Source: Stichopus chloronotus (lineage: Eukaryota; Echinodermata; Holothuroidea; Aspidochirotida; Stichopodidae). Taken from it: a stretch of DNA of 64,000 bases. The notes below the pieces were generated by a model, which worked only from the letters and a program-made list of their open reading frames with translations, searched no databases and was not told the DNA's origin. Each line of letters begins with the position of its first letter. The stretch's first letter is position 1. The stretch covers positions 13,285,415-13,349,414 of the forward strand of contig CM037840.1 in the NCBI GenBank assembly GCA_021234535.1, read 5' to 3'. Positions 38,801 through 53,800 of the stretch are shown piece after piece. A program made the position numbers and the translations under genes.

Positions 38801-41800
38801 CTGGCATCGTCTGCAGGGAGAGAAGGAAAAAAGGAGACAGATTTTTTCTTCACACTTCAACACAAAAGAGCTTATAACTTGTGGGCGACGGATCACTGGC
38901 ATGAAGTCTGATATACAGTTATCACAAGTAGTTTGAGATGACAGAGCTAAAAGTGAGTACTAGAACGTGAACAGAGGTTACTGTGACTCTCACAGGATCC
39001 ATGTGATCTTAACCATAAGACAAGGGTGAGGTACGTATCACTTGACATAAAACTTGTTGAAAAGAACCCCTACATAAAGAAAACGACGTAAGTCCATATT
39101 TTGCATTACTTTGAAAAAGACTCATTACCTCTAAAGGTAACAGAAAAGGCAGTTGCTTATGAAATTGAAAGGGAAGGACTAGCAAATAGATCCAGGTTGT
39201 ATTCTAGCCAAGGAGACATAAATCTGATAGTCCCTGTTTCAGATGTGACTGCTCTCTGAGTAAATATTTCTTCATCCCAAATATATACTCTTTCATTATT
39301 TTTTCAGTCATTACACCTGAGACTGAACAAAATATGTCACATACCAACAGAACTCTCACAGAAAACAAGGTCTGTAGTAAAGAGCATTACCTTCTCTCTA
39401 GGCACGAATCCCCTCCCCCCACCCCTACACAATTCAGTGATACTAGAGGTGTTGCTAGTACGTACTGCTGGAAGAGTATTAGGGAACTCACTGGGCATAT
39501 GACACTGGGCAGACTAACTGCATACTGCAAACAGTGGATGTTGTTCCAAGCTGTAAACACCACTGAAGTAATTGGTAAAGTAAATTGATTGATTAAAACC
39601 ACTTATTTTCAAAGACAAGGGGTGGTAGGGGTATGATCCAAGAACAAGTGAAGCTAACCAGGGGCACTATGACTGGCACTGACCCGATTCCCATGGTGAC
39701 AGCAGAGGCCATAACTGTCACCAGTGTTCAAAGATGACACTTGCTTATCTCTGTCCACGGTAACAAAATAACACGATCTACATAACTCAACAGCTACAAG
39801 GTTGCACCCTCAACCTTTGGCCACCTGAAAGCATGCACCACCCTCTGCCTGTTCCATTCTATTGTAAAATTTCAAAGGGAAAGCTCCAGTTCAAGCAGTG
39901 GCGGCGCCAGAATGTCAGACTTGGGGGGGGGGGCAAACTGAGGGCAGAGGGAAATGTTGGGGGGCAAAGATGAGACCTTGCGGGTGGTGTCCGGGGCCTG
40001 CTTTAGGGCCCCCGGTGGGGTCCAGGGGCAAAGCCCCCAGAAGCTCTGAGGTTTTAGCATATCTCTGGGTGGAAAATTAAGCCCTGAGAGAGGGATATTA
40101 TTTATTTGTATATTATTTATTTTTTCGTTTGACCGTACTCCAAGGTTCCCAACTTTTTTCTTTGGGAGTACCATTTCACATTTACGAGGTACCACCGAGT
40201 ACACACACACACACACATAGGCTACATACACTTCCATTCCATTCCTATATTTAGGAAAACAACCACCTACTCGCCCTTCCCTTATGCTGGACGGTAAACA
40301 TTCCAGAGAAGATTGGTCTGACCAGGCTGGCCTACTGTTGAAGTGGCTACGGGCATGATATGAAAACTGGCAGCCTGTGTAACATAAATTAGGTATTTAT
40401 CAATCATGGTTCCCCAGAAGCTGTTCTTATTCAGTCCAATGCCAATACATAGTTTTGTGATTAAACTAATTTTGGATGAGTACAAGATCTCATTGGGAAG
40501 GGTGAGAGCAACTGGGGGGGGGGCAAGGAAACATCTGGAGGGGCAAATGCTCCCTCATGCCCCCCCTACCCGTAGTGCCGCCACTGAGTTCAAGAAGACT
40601 GTTTCAGTTAAAAGCTCTTGCTGGTTTGGGAGCTACCGATGATGCCTTTCAAAACTTCCAGGATTTCTTGGAATTGTTTTAAGATACATTCCTGTTCCCT
40701 ATGGTAGATCACAAACGTGCAGCAAGCAAGACATGACAGGGATTTAGAAAAGAGTTTAAGAGATGAGTACCCCCCATCCCCAGGGGGAAATGGTACTTAC
40801 TGTTTCCCGCTATGACGGCCAGGGCCGCTGTGACCTCCGTCTGAACCGATATCGGAGACGTGCTGTCCACGAACGCCGCCGTCAGACTGTCCAGGCCATC
40901 CTGCTCAAGGATCAGCTGTCGGAAACGAGAGGAGAAACAAAAAATAAAAGAAACACCAGTCGTGAATTTCGAAGGATTCACACCAGACAACCACCTCCAT
41001 CAGTGAGATGAATCAATTTGAAGGAGGAGCATCGAGGGACGTAACCACAAAAGGTTCATTTCAGAAATTGCAAAGTGCTCATCTGGTTCTCTTGAGATGC
41101 AAAGAGAAGAATTGGGGTTAAGTTGAGTGGAGGTAAATTGTTCAATAATTTATCTTTCAATAATTTGGGTTTTGCTCACAGAGGTAATTGAAATGAAACT
41201 GGAAAGATCCGATATTTGAGGAAAAATAATAAAAATAAATGGGGGGCAGTCTCTGTCATTTCTGAAGTGTTTAATAATGAACGTTAATTGCAACTGAATT
41301 CAACTGAGTTCAAATGAAGTAAACCGAGTATGACCTTTGTTTAATCTTGCTACCTAATAAACCAAATGAAAATTGAAATAAATCAAGTTGACCTCATTGT
41401 CATCTTAGTATCTGCTGACTAATATTGAATAAAATTCCACTAAATTCAACAACACTAACCACTTGATGGAAACAGGGAAAAACTGAACTTAGCAAAAGAC
41501 AAAGAAATCAAGATAGATTTCTGTGACATAAAATTAACTAATACCAAATCAATAATCTCATAACAAATATTAACTAAGAACTAAATTTACTTTATTTGCA
41601 TTTCTTTTCAACTCTGTCGATGGTCTTGTTACTTCAATCTTTCAAAGAGTTCTGTAACTAACTTCAATCTGGTTTGAATACATTTTAATTCAGTCCTTGA
41701 TAATTTACCTTGGTCTTGCTACCGGCAGCGAGGTTCCGTAACGTGCCGGCTGCGTGGCAATGGGCATCCCAGATGTAGGGCTCCCTCAGTACCCTTCCCA

Positions 41801-44800
41801 GCTCTGGAATAAATCCTTCCTGGACTATCGGAATCTGCGATTTGCATGTTACAAGAAACAAATCAATTAAAAATGCAGACTGGCCAAAAGAAGGCACCAA
41901 AAAGAGGGATGTTAAAAATGTAGCAGCGATGCACAGATGAGGAAACAAAGAAAAAACATACGAGCAATGGTAAAATGAAAACGGCAAGTTTGAAGTTGCT
42001 ATCTGAGAAGTTAGGCAACCTGGTTTTTGGTGATGTTATTGTGTAATCTATAAATTGTGCACACTTGCTTGACAAAAAAATATTATTGAAGTTAACTCAT
42101 CCAGAGTGACTCTTAAGGGGAAGTGAAATCTGAAGTAAGGACAGTATTAATCTTGAAAGATGAACTCATAACATGCCAATGAGCCACACTGTATTTAATG
42201 GCCTAAGAGACTGCTTGCATACCAATCCCCCCCCCCCCAAAAAAAAAAGGAAAGAAAAGAAAAGAAAAACATTTAAAAAAATTGTGAAAGTCACAGGTGG
42301 ATCGATGTTTGATTCAGATGAACTTTGTCTAAAGATCACTCACCTCATTCTGCTTGTGTATGGAGAGGTTCCTCAGTGCCGCTACTGCCGCTGCTAGGGT
42401 CTCCTTGGAACACTTCCTCATTATTTGCAGTAAGAGAGGGAGGGCGCCAAACTCAACCACGGATAGCTGATTGTCTCCTGAAAGGAAGAGGTAGAGAAGA
42501 GGTAGAGAAGTAGGGAAAAAGGAATAGTGATATATAGCTAAGGCAATTCCTTGACTATGCTAAGGTGGTAAATGGTTTGAATCATGTTGGCCTCTTATGA
42601 TAACATATGGGAAATAAAACATCGGCAAGCGGCATGTTTGATCTTTAAGGGCTACGACTTAAAAATCACACATAGTCTGGGGGCTAGCGAAGATTTAATT
42701 CACATCTCGAGTACAAACGGTTTGATTGCATGAACTGAAAGGGGGTGGTGTGGGAACATAGGAATGGACATTCTTAAGTTTTGAAAATGGTGTGTCTGGG
42801 GGTGTAAGAGAGTTGAATGATCCCCCCATAAAATTTTAACCAGACTGCATGATTTTCGCGAATGCACTCAAAGATGTAGATTAAACGTTTGGGTGTCATT
42901 CAACCTTCCCCCACCCCTAGATGCACCATTTTCAACACTTAAGAATGTTCATTCTTACGTTCCCACACCACCCCCTTTCCATTCATTGCAATCAAACCTT
43001 TTGCACACGAGATGTGAATTTAAATCTTCGCTACCTCCCAGACTAGCAGTTTTTGTTTATCAATATGTTAGCAGTATAAACTTCATTGTTTACTGCATTT
43101 ACTACAGACTTTTAAGAAGACACAGGTCAAAATGTGCGATGGGAAGGTCCTGACCTAAACAGTGGACAGAATGCCTAAGAGCATAGAATGCAGACAGACA
43201 GAGAGATGTAAACAGAGAGAAAGAGAGACATACAGAGATATATGGCTAAACACAAGCAAAGAGAATGATGAATGGACAAATAATATACTGACCAAAATAT
43301 TGTGACAGGCTATGTAGCTTGACAGGAACAATATAAGGAAATAGGTTCAGATGTCACAGTGTCCTCATACTTTGCAATAATAAGGGTTAGAGATGAACAT
43401 TAGAAGTGTTTGACAAAAGATATAGGTGAGAGACTGAACAGAAAGATAAAAGAGAGGACGAACATTTATCAAACCGACGGAAGATAGAACAAAGATAAAA
43501 CACAGGGCAAGATATCAATATAATGAGGAACAGACAGCACAGAACAACACAGCAGAACCTCCATCACCAGCAGTCAAGTTTTGATCTGGCCATCCCTGAT
43601 TAGGAACAAGTATCATCAATCACAGAACACGAACTGATAACTGCCATTCTTACCTTCAGATGATAAGTTTCTCAGAGCAAAACAAGCCTGGCATATGACC
43701 TGTGAAAAACAAAGCAAAAAAGGGAAGATAAATATCGAGGAAAGACATGCTTTGAAAGTGTAAAGGTGACCACAGTCTAGATTTTGAAGTTCAAGTAACT
43801 GTAAATCTTGGTCAAACTGCTCATACTTTATATTATCGTCATGTTCAAACGTAAAAAAATTTTGGAAAAAACTTGTTGAACGGGGATCACCAAGGATGAA
43901 TCAATATCACAAGTACACTCATCAGAGACAGTCGAGTTCTGCCTTTCACCAACAGGGGTGTGATACGTTGTGCAATACAGACAAAAAAATTGTAGCCAGG
44001 TTAAGGCTTGAGACTCACAGTTAAATCAAAACAGTTTTTATGCACATAGTGAAAATTCTGTGTGAAAATTCTTCTCCTTGAACAATTTTCAACGCATCAA
44101 GGCAAATTGGATTCAAGAATGGCATGCATTGCATTTTATTAACTTAACGTAATTTTCCCGACGACTATTTTTTCCTTGAATATCCTGCTTGGCAAATACA
44201 AAACAAGGTATCGGTAACCTTGGTGATTAATTTCTCTGAGCATCAATTTCACTTGACATCTTGTCACAAAGCAGTCGCACGCAGTCGAGACCAGAATCAT
44301 CGGATTACAACTGTGAAATGGCAAATTATGAGACATTTGAACCATCTCAATCTTGTACTGACAAAATGAAGTGTCTCTACATGCAAGGTTAGGATTGCTA
44401 GATTTGGGGTAAAAAAAGTAAATCCAAGAATAAGACATGTTTGTATCTGTTACTGCAATAGCCCAAACTACTTTCAATGACCTAACCTCTTTCAAAAAAA
44501 AGAGGAAGGGGGGGGGGTGGAGGTAATGGTTGTTTATGCCAAATCATAAACTCATAAATTGCTGATATTTTGCATGTAACCATACTCACTGACTGACTGT
44601 TTTAATAAAATAGACTACACACTTTCTACAGATTCTTTCAAAATTCTTCATTCATACAAAGTCTCATTTACATTGTGTTGTGGCATCATCTACTATTGTC
44701 AATGCTCTCCCTTCATACAGGTTTTCATTTCTGTTGCTATGACAACACTTTTCAATGTAGTGACCTGTCATGTAATTACTGCAGATGCAATACCGACAGT

Positions 44801-47800
44801 TATGGCAACACTGTTGACAAGTCGTGTGAACATGCAGCAAATTTTACTGTACAAAACTTGACAAAACTCCAAAAGCTTTGTTACTGTAATTATCTCCATG
44901 TTGCCATAGCAACCACAGAAGAAAGGACAGTTTGGTCACTAGGATGCTGGAAAGTGATCCTAACTCAGAATTGGCAAGGATCAAATAACTCTTTTAGAAA
45001 TTCTCGGAACCATCTCTACCATGTTAGTTCGTGTTCACGATTTGTACAAAACGTTGCTTTTGATTTCCTTCGATGAGTAAATTTGCTTTTCAGGAAAGCA
45101 TCTGGTTTCTAATTGAGCCAGATCCACTAGAGTCATTTCATTCATTTACGGTTCAGTTGAAAATTAGCCGCCAAGCCGAGCATTTACTCACAGATAGAGT
45201 GCTGTCAAAATGTCAACGGAAGTTTGCTCAAAAAATTATGGGGACTATGTGGAGATACTGTACATGCATGGTTTTGCTTTTACCTATTTCAAATGCAAAT
45301 CAAGCTTTCTTTATTCAGAAATTGATCCAATTAGTCCTGAGTGACAATAAGATAATAACCATGGACAGCTGGCCAAAGTACGCAAGATCAATGTTATGGG
45401 AGATGGCTAGAATCAGGAATGATTTGACTTGCAAAGAAAAATATAATCAACCAGGATTGGAATATAAACTACAAAATAATATTTGGGTTTACTAGTGTAA
45501 AACACATGACAGGCTTACCTCGATATTACACCTGACTTTGCAGTGAAACAACCAATTTATGTGGACATAACAACTTGATCTTTTTCTGATTCTCATAGAT
45601 CTAAATTTTGTAGCTGGTGTGTGCGATCTTGTCACTTTTGCAACATAGAGAATTATCCAAAAGATTACATTCACATATATATCAGCGATTAGTTGTTGTG
45701 TTATAGGAGGGTCACCTCAGTTTTTCATAAGAAATGTAGTCACTTGTTTTCTAATTCTGTAAAATTCTGAAGAGACCTTTCACAAAATGGATGCAATGGA
45801 CTCATGGGTCATTGGACACTCTGCTTAACCTTTCACAATCTTTAAAATTTGATTAAAAAAAAAAGATAGAAGATAAAAGATTCACAGTGGCTGAATTTTA
45901 AGTGATGTAGGACACCCACTACAGGCATAACTAATACAGTGTTAGTCATATAGTACAATGCATGTGTTGAAATGGTATTGTTTGTTAACTAGTATGCTAT
46001 ACACCAAATGAGCTAATACAATTTTATGATCACATTTTTTGTTGCTGTGGTAATGGTTGTTCCATTACCATGGTAACCACATGGGTAAACTTCTTGAAAT
46101 TTATATTGTCCATAGTCACAGCCTCACACTGACGTACAGTTTGACGAATATGGTGTGCACTATTACTGAGTTTTCAGGTTTTCTCTGAACTCTTTGTCTT
46201 TTATCATTTATTAAATACAAATTTCAGAATCATATCCTTAATGCCCATCTTGAAGTGAATCACAAATAACTTCAACAAAACTGCCTAATTATATGTTGCT
46301 GATTGCACACCTACATGTAGAACACGAGGATTGCAACCTTGCAAAGATTATTCCACGTAGTTCATTACATTCCAGAAACCTAACCACCAATTCGACGTCA
46401 ATTACGAAACATGCCTTGAAATGAATCAACAAATAGTAACAGCTTGGAACTGCTATGTACAGTCTTTCTCACATATTTGCGATTGAATGTGCCTGCAATA
46501 AATTGGATCTGAATGAGAAAGCCTGTGGGATGCAAATCACAACATTTCTGGCCTTCAAAATGGGAAAAAATATCGAGCAGCAGGGGAGAGTGCTAAAAAA
46601 AACTGTTTTTTTTTTCTTTATGATTTTTACTCTTGCTCTGGTTTCTTTTCAGTGCACAAGAAATATCTCTGTTGATAGTTCTTGGTTGAAGTTTTTCACT
46701 GTGGAGATTTATGTCATAGAGGGAAGCCAAAAGAAATAGATAAAAGCAGATTAAAAAGGATAAGGCAGAAAAGAAAAGGAACAGGAAAAGTGAAAATAAC
46801 TACTTCTATGATTACAGATGTCATGAGAAGGAAAGTTGAAAGGCAGGAAATTTCTGTCTTGGCATGTTTTGTCTAAACTTATAACTTTTTGCTGTTTTGT
46901 TTTTTTATCCAGTACTGACAAAAATATAAGAATGCTTTGTTTCCCTTTGCTTCAAAACTGGATACCTCACAGTCTGACAGGGACGACGATTGGACGTATG
47001 GGTATATTTGCAGGATCACAGCCAATATGCATCCCGTCATTCCATTATTACTAAAACTCGGGGTGTTGGTTGTTGATTCTGTGCACTGTTATAGTGACTT
47101 AAGTGTCATTTTCAAAATAATTTTTTTTTGGAAAATTTACTTACATGATACAACCAACAGCACTTTGAAATTGACACTTTTAAGAACTGCATTTGTTATG
47201 CAGTGAAAGCATCCCTAGAATAGGACTGTACAAGACTGTTGGATGGATAGTAGATATGATTCCATGATTTGTGAGGTGTGTAGGCTATACTGTGTTACAG
47301 TTGGAAAGGTTAACCACCAAACCATTGACAGAATGACGGCGTAATACAGTAGGCTGATTGGATAGGTTCTGAGGTGTGTAAGTTACCTATCAGCACTCAA
47401 AGAGATGATGAACGATGCAGGATAGGTACTGTGAAAGTATGTTCACATGTCACCTGACGACACTAATGGAAATGATGTAGGCTAACATGATCGAGAGGTA
47501 TTGGAATACTGTGGTAGTAAATTTACTATCTACAGAAAGTGTCCTATCAGAGCTGAAAGACACAATGAACAGTAGGCTGGCTGAAATAGTAACTATGATT
47601 CTTTGGTAGTTAAGTTCCCCGAGAGTACTCAAACAAAACACAGTACGCTAAGTACTGATATCATAGCATTGCGAAGAAAGCTATTTAGAAGTTTAATAAA
47701 AAGAGGATCGACGTAAGTGTATTTAGAAATCAGCTACCTTAACAGAGGGTATTAACTTGTTTTTTCTTCTCAGGAAGTAAATTTTTAACGTAAATTTAAT

Positions 47801-50800
47801 TCCTAAACTGTTAGGTCAGAAGAAATAACAAGTTTATGAAAAACCACATCTAACAAGCAGATTGGACTACAGAAATTTGTTCCAAAAAAAAAATAATTGA
47901 AATGAATAAAACTAAATACCATAAAAAGAAGCATTTTCTAAACCTTACCTTATCAGATAATGAATCTAGCAGAGATATCAACAACTTCAGGACTTTGTGA
48001 TTCCCTTCACGAACGACAAATGGACGGTGTTTTTCATCGACGGCGAGATTAGAGATGGCAGCGGCGCAGTAATACTGGATGTCGGTGTCAGAGGAGGACA
48101 GCAGGTCAACGAACACTTTGACTGCTCCGTAAGATACCAAAATCTCCCTGTTCTTTTCTGAGTTTTGAAAAGAGGAAAAGTGAGAGGACTGACATGAGAC
48201 AATGTGATCAAAAGGATTGAGAGATATTGAAAAGCATTCCACTGCTGAAGAGCAGCCACTCTAGGCTTTTAATCCAAGGACAGTTTGGGATCAAAAATGC
48301 CGGGATTCCAAATTGGCTCAAATTTGCCTAGATTCTTAAAACACTACTTCTGCCACTGTTTGACGAGGGTCTTGTCATCTCACTGCCTGTCATACTTCAC
48401 TAACATAATGCAGCCTTGGTTATGAAAGGTGTAGTCTGAGAGTCTCATTCAGAAGTAGAAAAGGAAACTTTTAGCAAGTTAAGCATTACCTTACTTCATT
48501 TTAGAGTAATTATTTCGTCTTTCCCCATGAAATTTTCTCTATCAAGATGTGCTATGGGAGATGACCTCCTTCACAAGTGACCACAAACTCACTGCAGGAA
48601 TAAGCCAGGTTAATGAAGCATTTACAATTGCCAGCAGTGCAGTGCCACTGACCACTTCACTCACTGATTGAGCTTCTGAGGGACTTGGGATTACTTCGTC
48701 ACCGTTCCTCCTTTCGTTTCAACGACACACTTTTTGAGAGCCAAACTTACTCTGACACCAATCAATTTAAGTACTATATATACCATAACAGCATGGAATG
48801 CAAAAGGACCAGTGGATAAGCCTTTAGGCAAATGCCACACTTTATTAAGTGATCTCTCCAAAAGTGTCCATACAGGATTGATATCACGTCACTTCACATC
48901 ACTTCATAGTAAATGAGTAAGATGCAAAAGTGCCTTTGTTAAACTTACGTAAATTCCTCATTGTCACATATATATTGAAGTAAATTCTCAATTAGGTACA
49001 TTAAAGGGCATCACTTACCTAAATGGGTGAGATTGAGAAGTGCCCCCGTTGCATTTCTCTGAACCCTTACATCACTTTCTTTTGCCAACTTAATGAGAGG
49101 CATGACTGCTCCACAAGCGACTATCTGGCCTTTGTTTCTGTCTGTAAGAGAAATGGAAGAGCTGACGTACTTATTCTATTGCAGAATCACTGAAAAAATG
49201 AACCAAAAAAAAAAGAAAAAAGAAAAGCCATTACAGCAGCATGAACAAACTAATATTCCAAAAGTGAAAACTACCTGGTTTGGTTATTTACGAAAGACAA
49301 ACGTGCCTCTCACGCAACTGTTGCACTCTTACCTCCTATGTATCCAACTCTATTAGTTACCAGACTTTTTTCCCCCTAACCCTCTCTCGCTCACTCGCTC
49401 ACCCCCTTACTCAGGCAAGCACGCACTCACGCACGCACACACACACGCATGCACTCACTTTCTTCTTTCTCTCTTCCACAGTCTAAAAGTGTCAGAGATA
49501 CCAACTAGAGTTTGGTGTATGGCATATTAGAATGCATACTAGTTGTGGGAGACAGGTAAGTGAAAATTTAAGTAAATTACTTTTTCCCTTGTCTGCAGGT
49601 AACCTTACTCTCATAAGACCGTAAGGTACAGGGAGAGGAAAGAGAGAGTAGACGCTGTTCTCTATATCCCCTCCAAGAACGTATCTGGTGGTTGAGCTGA
49701 TTGACGTGGTAGAATCTGTGTCAATAAATTTACCGGTTCAGGTTATCGCAAACAACAATACTCACAAGTTTTTCTGGACTTTGACAAAATTTATTCACCT
49801 ACAGTTCCTGGAATCAATTGGTCCGGGCATCCTTGAACAATATTTCACCCCACCCCCATGACAAACAGGTCAATGCCTAATGTTTCTATCTCTTAAAAGT
49901 CTATGTTTCTGAAGTAGATGCTTCTATGGTCGGGTTTTAAATTGACCCAAGACCCACTTGCTGAGCATAGCAAAGCAATGGCCTCACACAAGCTTTCAAG
50001 GAAAGTCTCTTTCCATGCATACTGCAGTCACACAATGTGAATCAGAGGCCAGTACAACACCTTTTGAAGAAGGGAATACATGTGAAGAAGCAAAGTGCTC
50101 AGGCACGGGTACTTTACGAGGAAGCGAGCTGCCCAGGTACCTATAAGAGCAATGATTCAGCACTAAACAAACTTGTAACAGACATCATTGAAAAAAGGCA
50201 ATGAGCAACATTAGGACAATGCACATCCGCATCACTGCAAGAAACAAAAACGTAGGCGCACTAAAAGGAAATGCAGAGATTCAAGGAAACTCTGAATCCA
50301 AGATCCCCTAATTTATTCAATCAAAGATAGTGGACTCCCAACTGATAGTGAACTGGACAGATCCTGATGAGGAGAGGGGGCAGAGGTGTTATTTGCTTGG
50401 CAACCTACCTCCCCAGCGATCAACCGACCCAGCAGACTCACCAACTGTACTGTACATTAGTGAAGCAAGGGCTAAGTATAAGTCTGATATGTGAATTTAT
50501 TAAATCCATCTTGTGGACTACCAATATTCAGAGGTCAGTCTCTGATGAAATAACTGTGGAATTTTGCTGATTAAATCAATAATCTTTTTCAAATGACATT
50601 TGACCATGATCAAAAACAATAGGGATCATCTACTAAGTGTGACCAACCCACACACCAAGTATGACATCAGTCACAGTTACCCTTCTGGAGATATCGTGTT
50701 TACAAGGTTTTCACAGTTTCATCTCTGGTGACCTCAAATGACCTTTGACCTCAACCAAAAACAATAGGGATCATCTACTTAGTATGACCAATCTATACCC

Positions 50801-53800
50801 TAAGTATGACATCAGTCACAGTTACCATTCTTGAGATATTGTGTTTACAAGGTTTTTGCATTTTGACCTCTGGTGACCTCAAATGACCTTTGACCTCCAC
50901 CAAAAACAATAGGGATCGTCTATTCAGTATGACCAACCCACACACCCAAGTATGAGACCAGCCATGGTTACATTTCTTGAGATATCGTGTTTACAAGCAA
51001 GGCATCACATACACACGCACATACGCACACACACACGACATCACCATCGCATAGATTCCTTCTGCCTTCGGCAAGGAATCAACAAAAAGTGCTTTCATTC
51101 CCATTAGCCTCTTCCCTTTGGGTTCAAACAAAAATAGGTCCATCACAGCTGTCTAGAAACATTACCTATAGCAACAGCATCCAAACAGGTGTAAAAGTTC
51201 AATGCAGACTGTGATGAGGTTGTCCTTCAGTCCAAATTGAGCTTGAAGCACATGCTGATTTTTTTTTTTGGCAAATGTATTTATAGCAAATAGTAATAGC
51301 AGAGTGGCAAAGAAATCACCTTGGAAAAGTGTCTGTGGTACAGCACGAACCTTGGAGATTGAATTAAAAAATTTACCACATGATGTATAAATGTTTGAAG
51401 GACAATTTAATTTTGGAAAGAAAAAAATGTTGTTGCATAACCAAACTTGTCCATGAGGGGAGAAGCAAAGATGCTCAAAGTTGAGCACTGCAGAGGTTTT
51501 AAATGCTACCCTGATTTGGCATAATTTCCCTGAAAGGGGGAGGGGCACATTGAGATGACATTTGATAAATTTAGGAGAAAGTAAAAGCAAACAGCCACGT
51601 GGCTATACTCATAATCAGCATAATTGGTAAAGTTTCTCATCCTATGGTTATGAAAACTGTCAAATATTTTAAATTTAACTCTGGCACGTACTGGCTGTGC
51701 CACATGTGAATTATTCCTGATGTGAGAAAAGTCTGTAAAGGAAACTTGACAAGTCTGAAGAAAGTAAGTGAATTTCACAACACAACTCAATGAGTCCCTT
51801 TAAATCATCCTTAAAAGAGGCACCTCATTACCCATTATCTTTGCATGGTACTTTCAGCTCAAAGTACAACTCAAAGCTTCATAACTAGATTTGTAATTCT
51901 TCTATCTTTTATTCCTTCTTGATGCTGACAATGCAATGGTGAACAGATCACACCTTGCCATACTAAAACAAGTTACTATGCTCGGGCTGTAACAATGATA
52001 GCAGACCTAACCTTGCCTCAATTAGCTACCATGGTGTGGTCCTGACAACGATAGGAGACCTAACCTTGCCTCGATGAAATGAGCTACTCTGTTCTGGCCA
52101 TGACAACAGTTAGCAGACCTATCATTACTGGCTACCACAGTGGCATGCTGTAGACCTGACCATGAAAACAGACCACACGTTGCCTTGCTGAAACAAGCTA
52201 CCATTTTGTGGCTATGAAAGGCTTCTTGTGCCCACTGTTGTGGTAGGTTTGTCCTTCAGTTTCCTTTGATTTTTATCATCAATTTTCACAAACTTTGAAG
52301 TGTCAGTCACGTCCCAGAATCAGCTTTTTCAGCACACTTGGCTCGTGAGAGCCACTCTTCAATTTGATCTTTTTGTTCATCTATTAATAGATTTTTTTTC
52401 CCCATTGTTCTTTCCTCCACTTCTGAGGATGACAAGAGAGTACTCCAGACATATATAAAAAAAAAAAAAATAAATGACAGCAGCTTTGAGTTTGGCAATC
52501 TCTCCACCTTCCAGAGGAGAGTTAGACAATTCAGTGCAGATGACATTAAAGCATCACCATTACCTAGCAACCACAGACTAACAGAGAGATTGCCGTGCGG
52601 TTAACAAATGCCAGCGGCTCAAGGATTTTTCCGGTGTCTTCTCAGGTTTACTTTGATAATTTATATGAGAGGATTAATTACAAGCCACAGAAAGGAAGAA
52701 AAATAGACAAAGATCAATCACATTCACAGGCTGGAGGAAAGAAAGGTGCTAGAGCATGATAGAGCTCCTTGCCTTCTGAACTTCACATGAAAGAATAGAC
52801 CTTTTCAAGGTGATTCACAAACATGAACTTACAGATTGCAGACAACATCTAGTGCCAGGTAGGATGATCAGAGCCTAAACTCTGGAGGACGAATGAAACT
52901 GCTGATGCAGCAGAGTCTGCTTGGACTGAGATGAATACGATACAAATGTTGTTCACAACATGGACAAACAAAAACTGTCCTTCTTGGGGCAATGGGGTGG
53001 GGCAATGGGTGGGGCAATGGGGTAGGACATGGGTGAGAGGGGAGAAGAGGAATGTTTCAGAGCAAATTCTTGAATAGCCTACTTAGCTCTTCCATGGCGC
53101 CAGAGCGCTGGCAGGCAATGGTCAAACATTCATTTCAAAGACTTCAAATGTTCATGGACATATTAATATTTATGAGCACTACTAATGGCCATTGGTCTAT
53201 CACTCATGAGGTATAGGTCATGTAGGTGGAGCTTAATAACTCAAATTGTGTGTAAGTAATTAGTTGCTGCTCCACTGTGTCTAAGTACATATGTACCACA
53301 GAGTACCAGGAGGGTGTCCTGAGTTACGTTTTCCAGAGTCGATCTACACGGCTACGTACAATGGTAGGCAGCATTTCTCTTTTCATTCAAAGCCCTGCTC
53401 GGGCCGATCACAGTAGATCCATGTAAACAAAGTTTGAGGATTCCTACAAAGTTGAAGGGAGAGTGTTCCCAAAGTCCAAAGAAAAAAAAAACTTGTCTGC
53501 TATGTGGTGCACTTCAGGAAAGTCTTTGTGGAAGGGGGATTCCCCTTTCCCTTTAAGACTTGGTTGAATACTAAATGGGATCCAATAAGATGATGCACAT
53601 TATACATTAAGTTTGAGGTATTAACAAACCTCACCTTTAATAGGTTCACCTACAGAACCATTTTGTCTCGTAATACTCATCCATTCTGGTCTTTGTGGAA
53701 AGTATGCATTTACTTATTCAGCTACTGTACTGTACTATCATTAAGTCACATATTATGACAAGACAAAGCAAAAATACAAGGCAACTGAAGAATCAGTCAC

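Noticed and set aside
44675..45495. Two consecutive plus-strand frames of 133 and 140 codons overlapping at ATGA
   Set aside because: Different frames, no splice logic, AT-rich composition, no recognisable motif; inside an intron of the minus-strand gene. Chance in AT-rich DNA is likelier.
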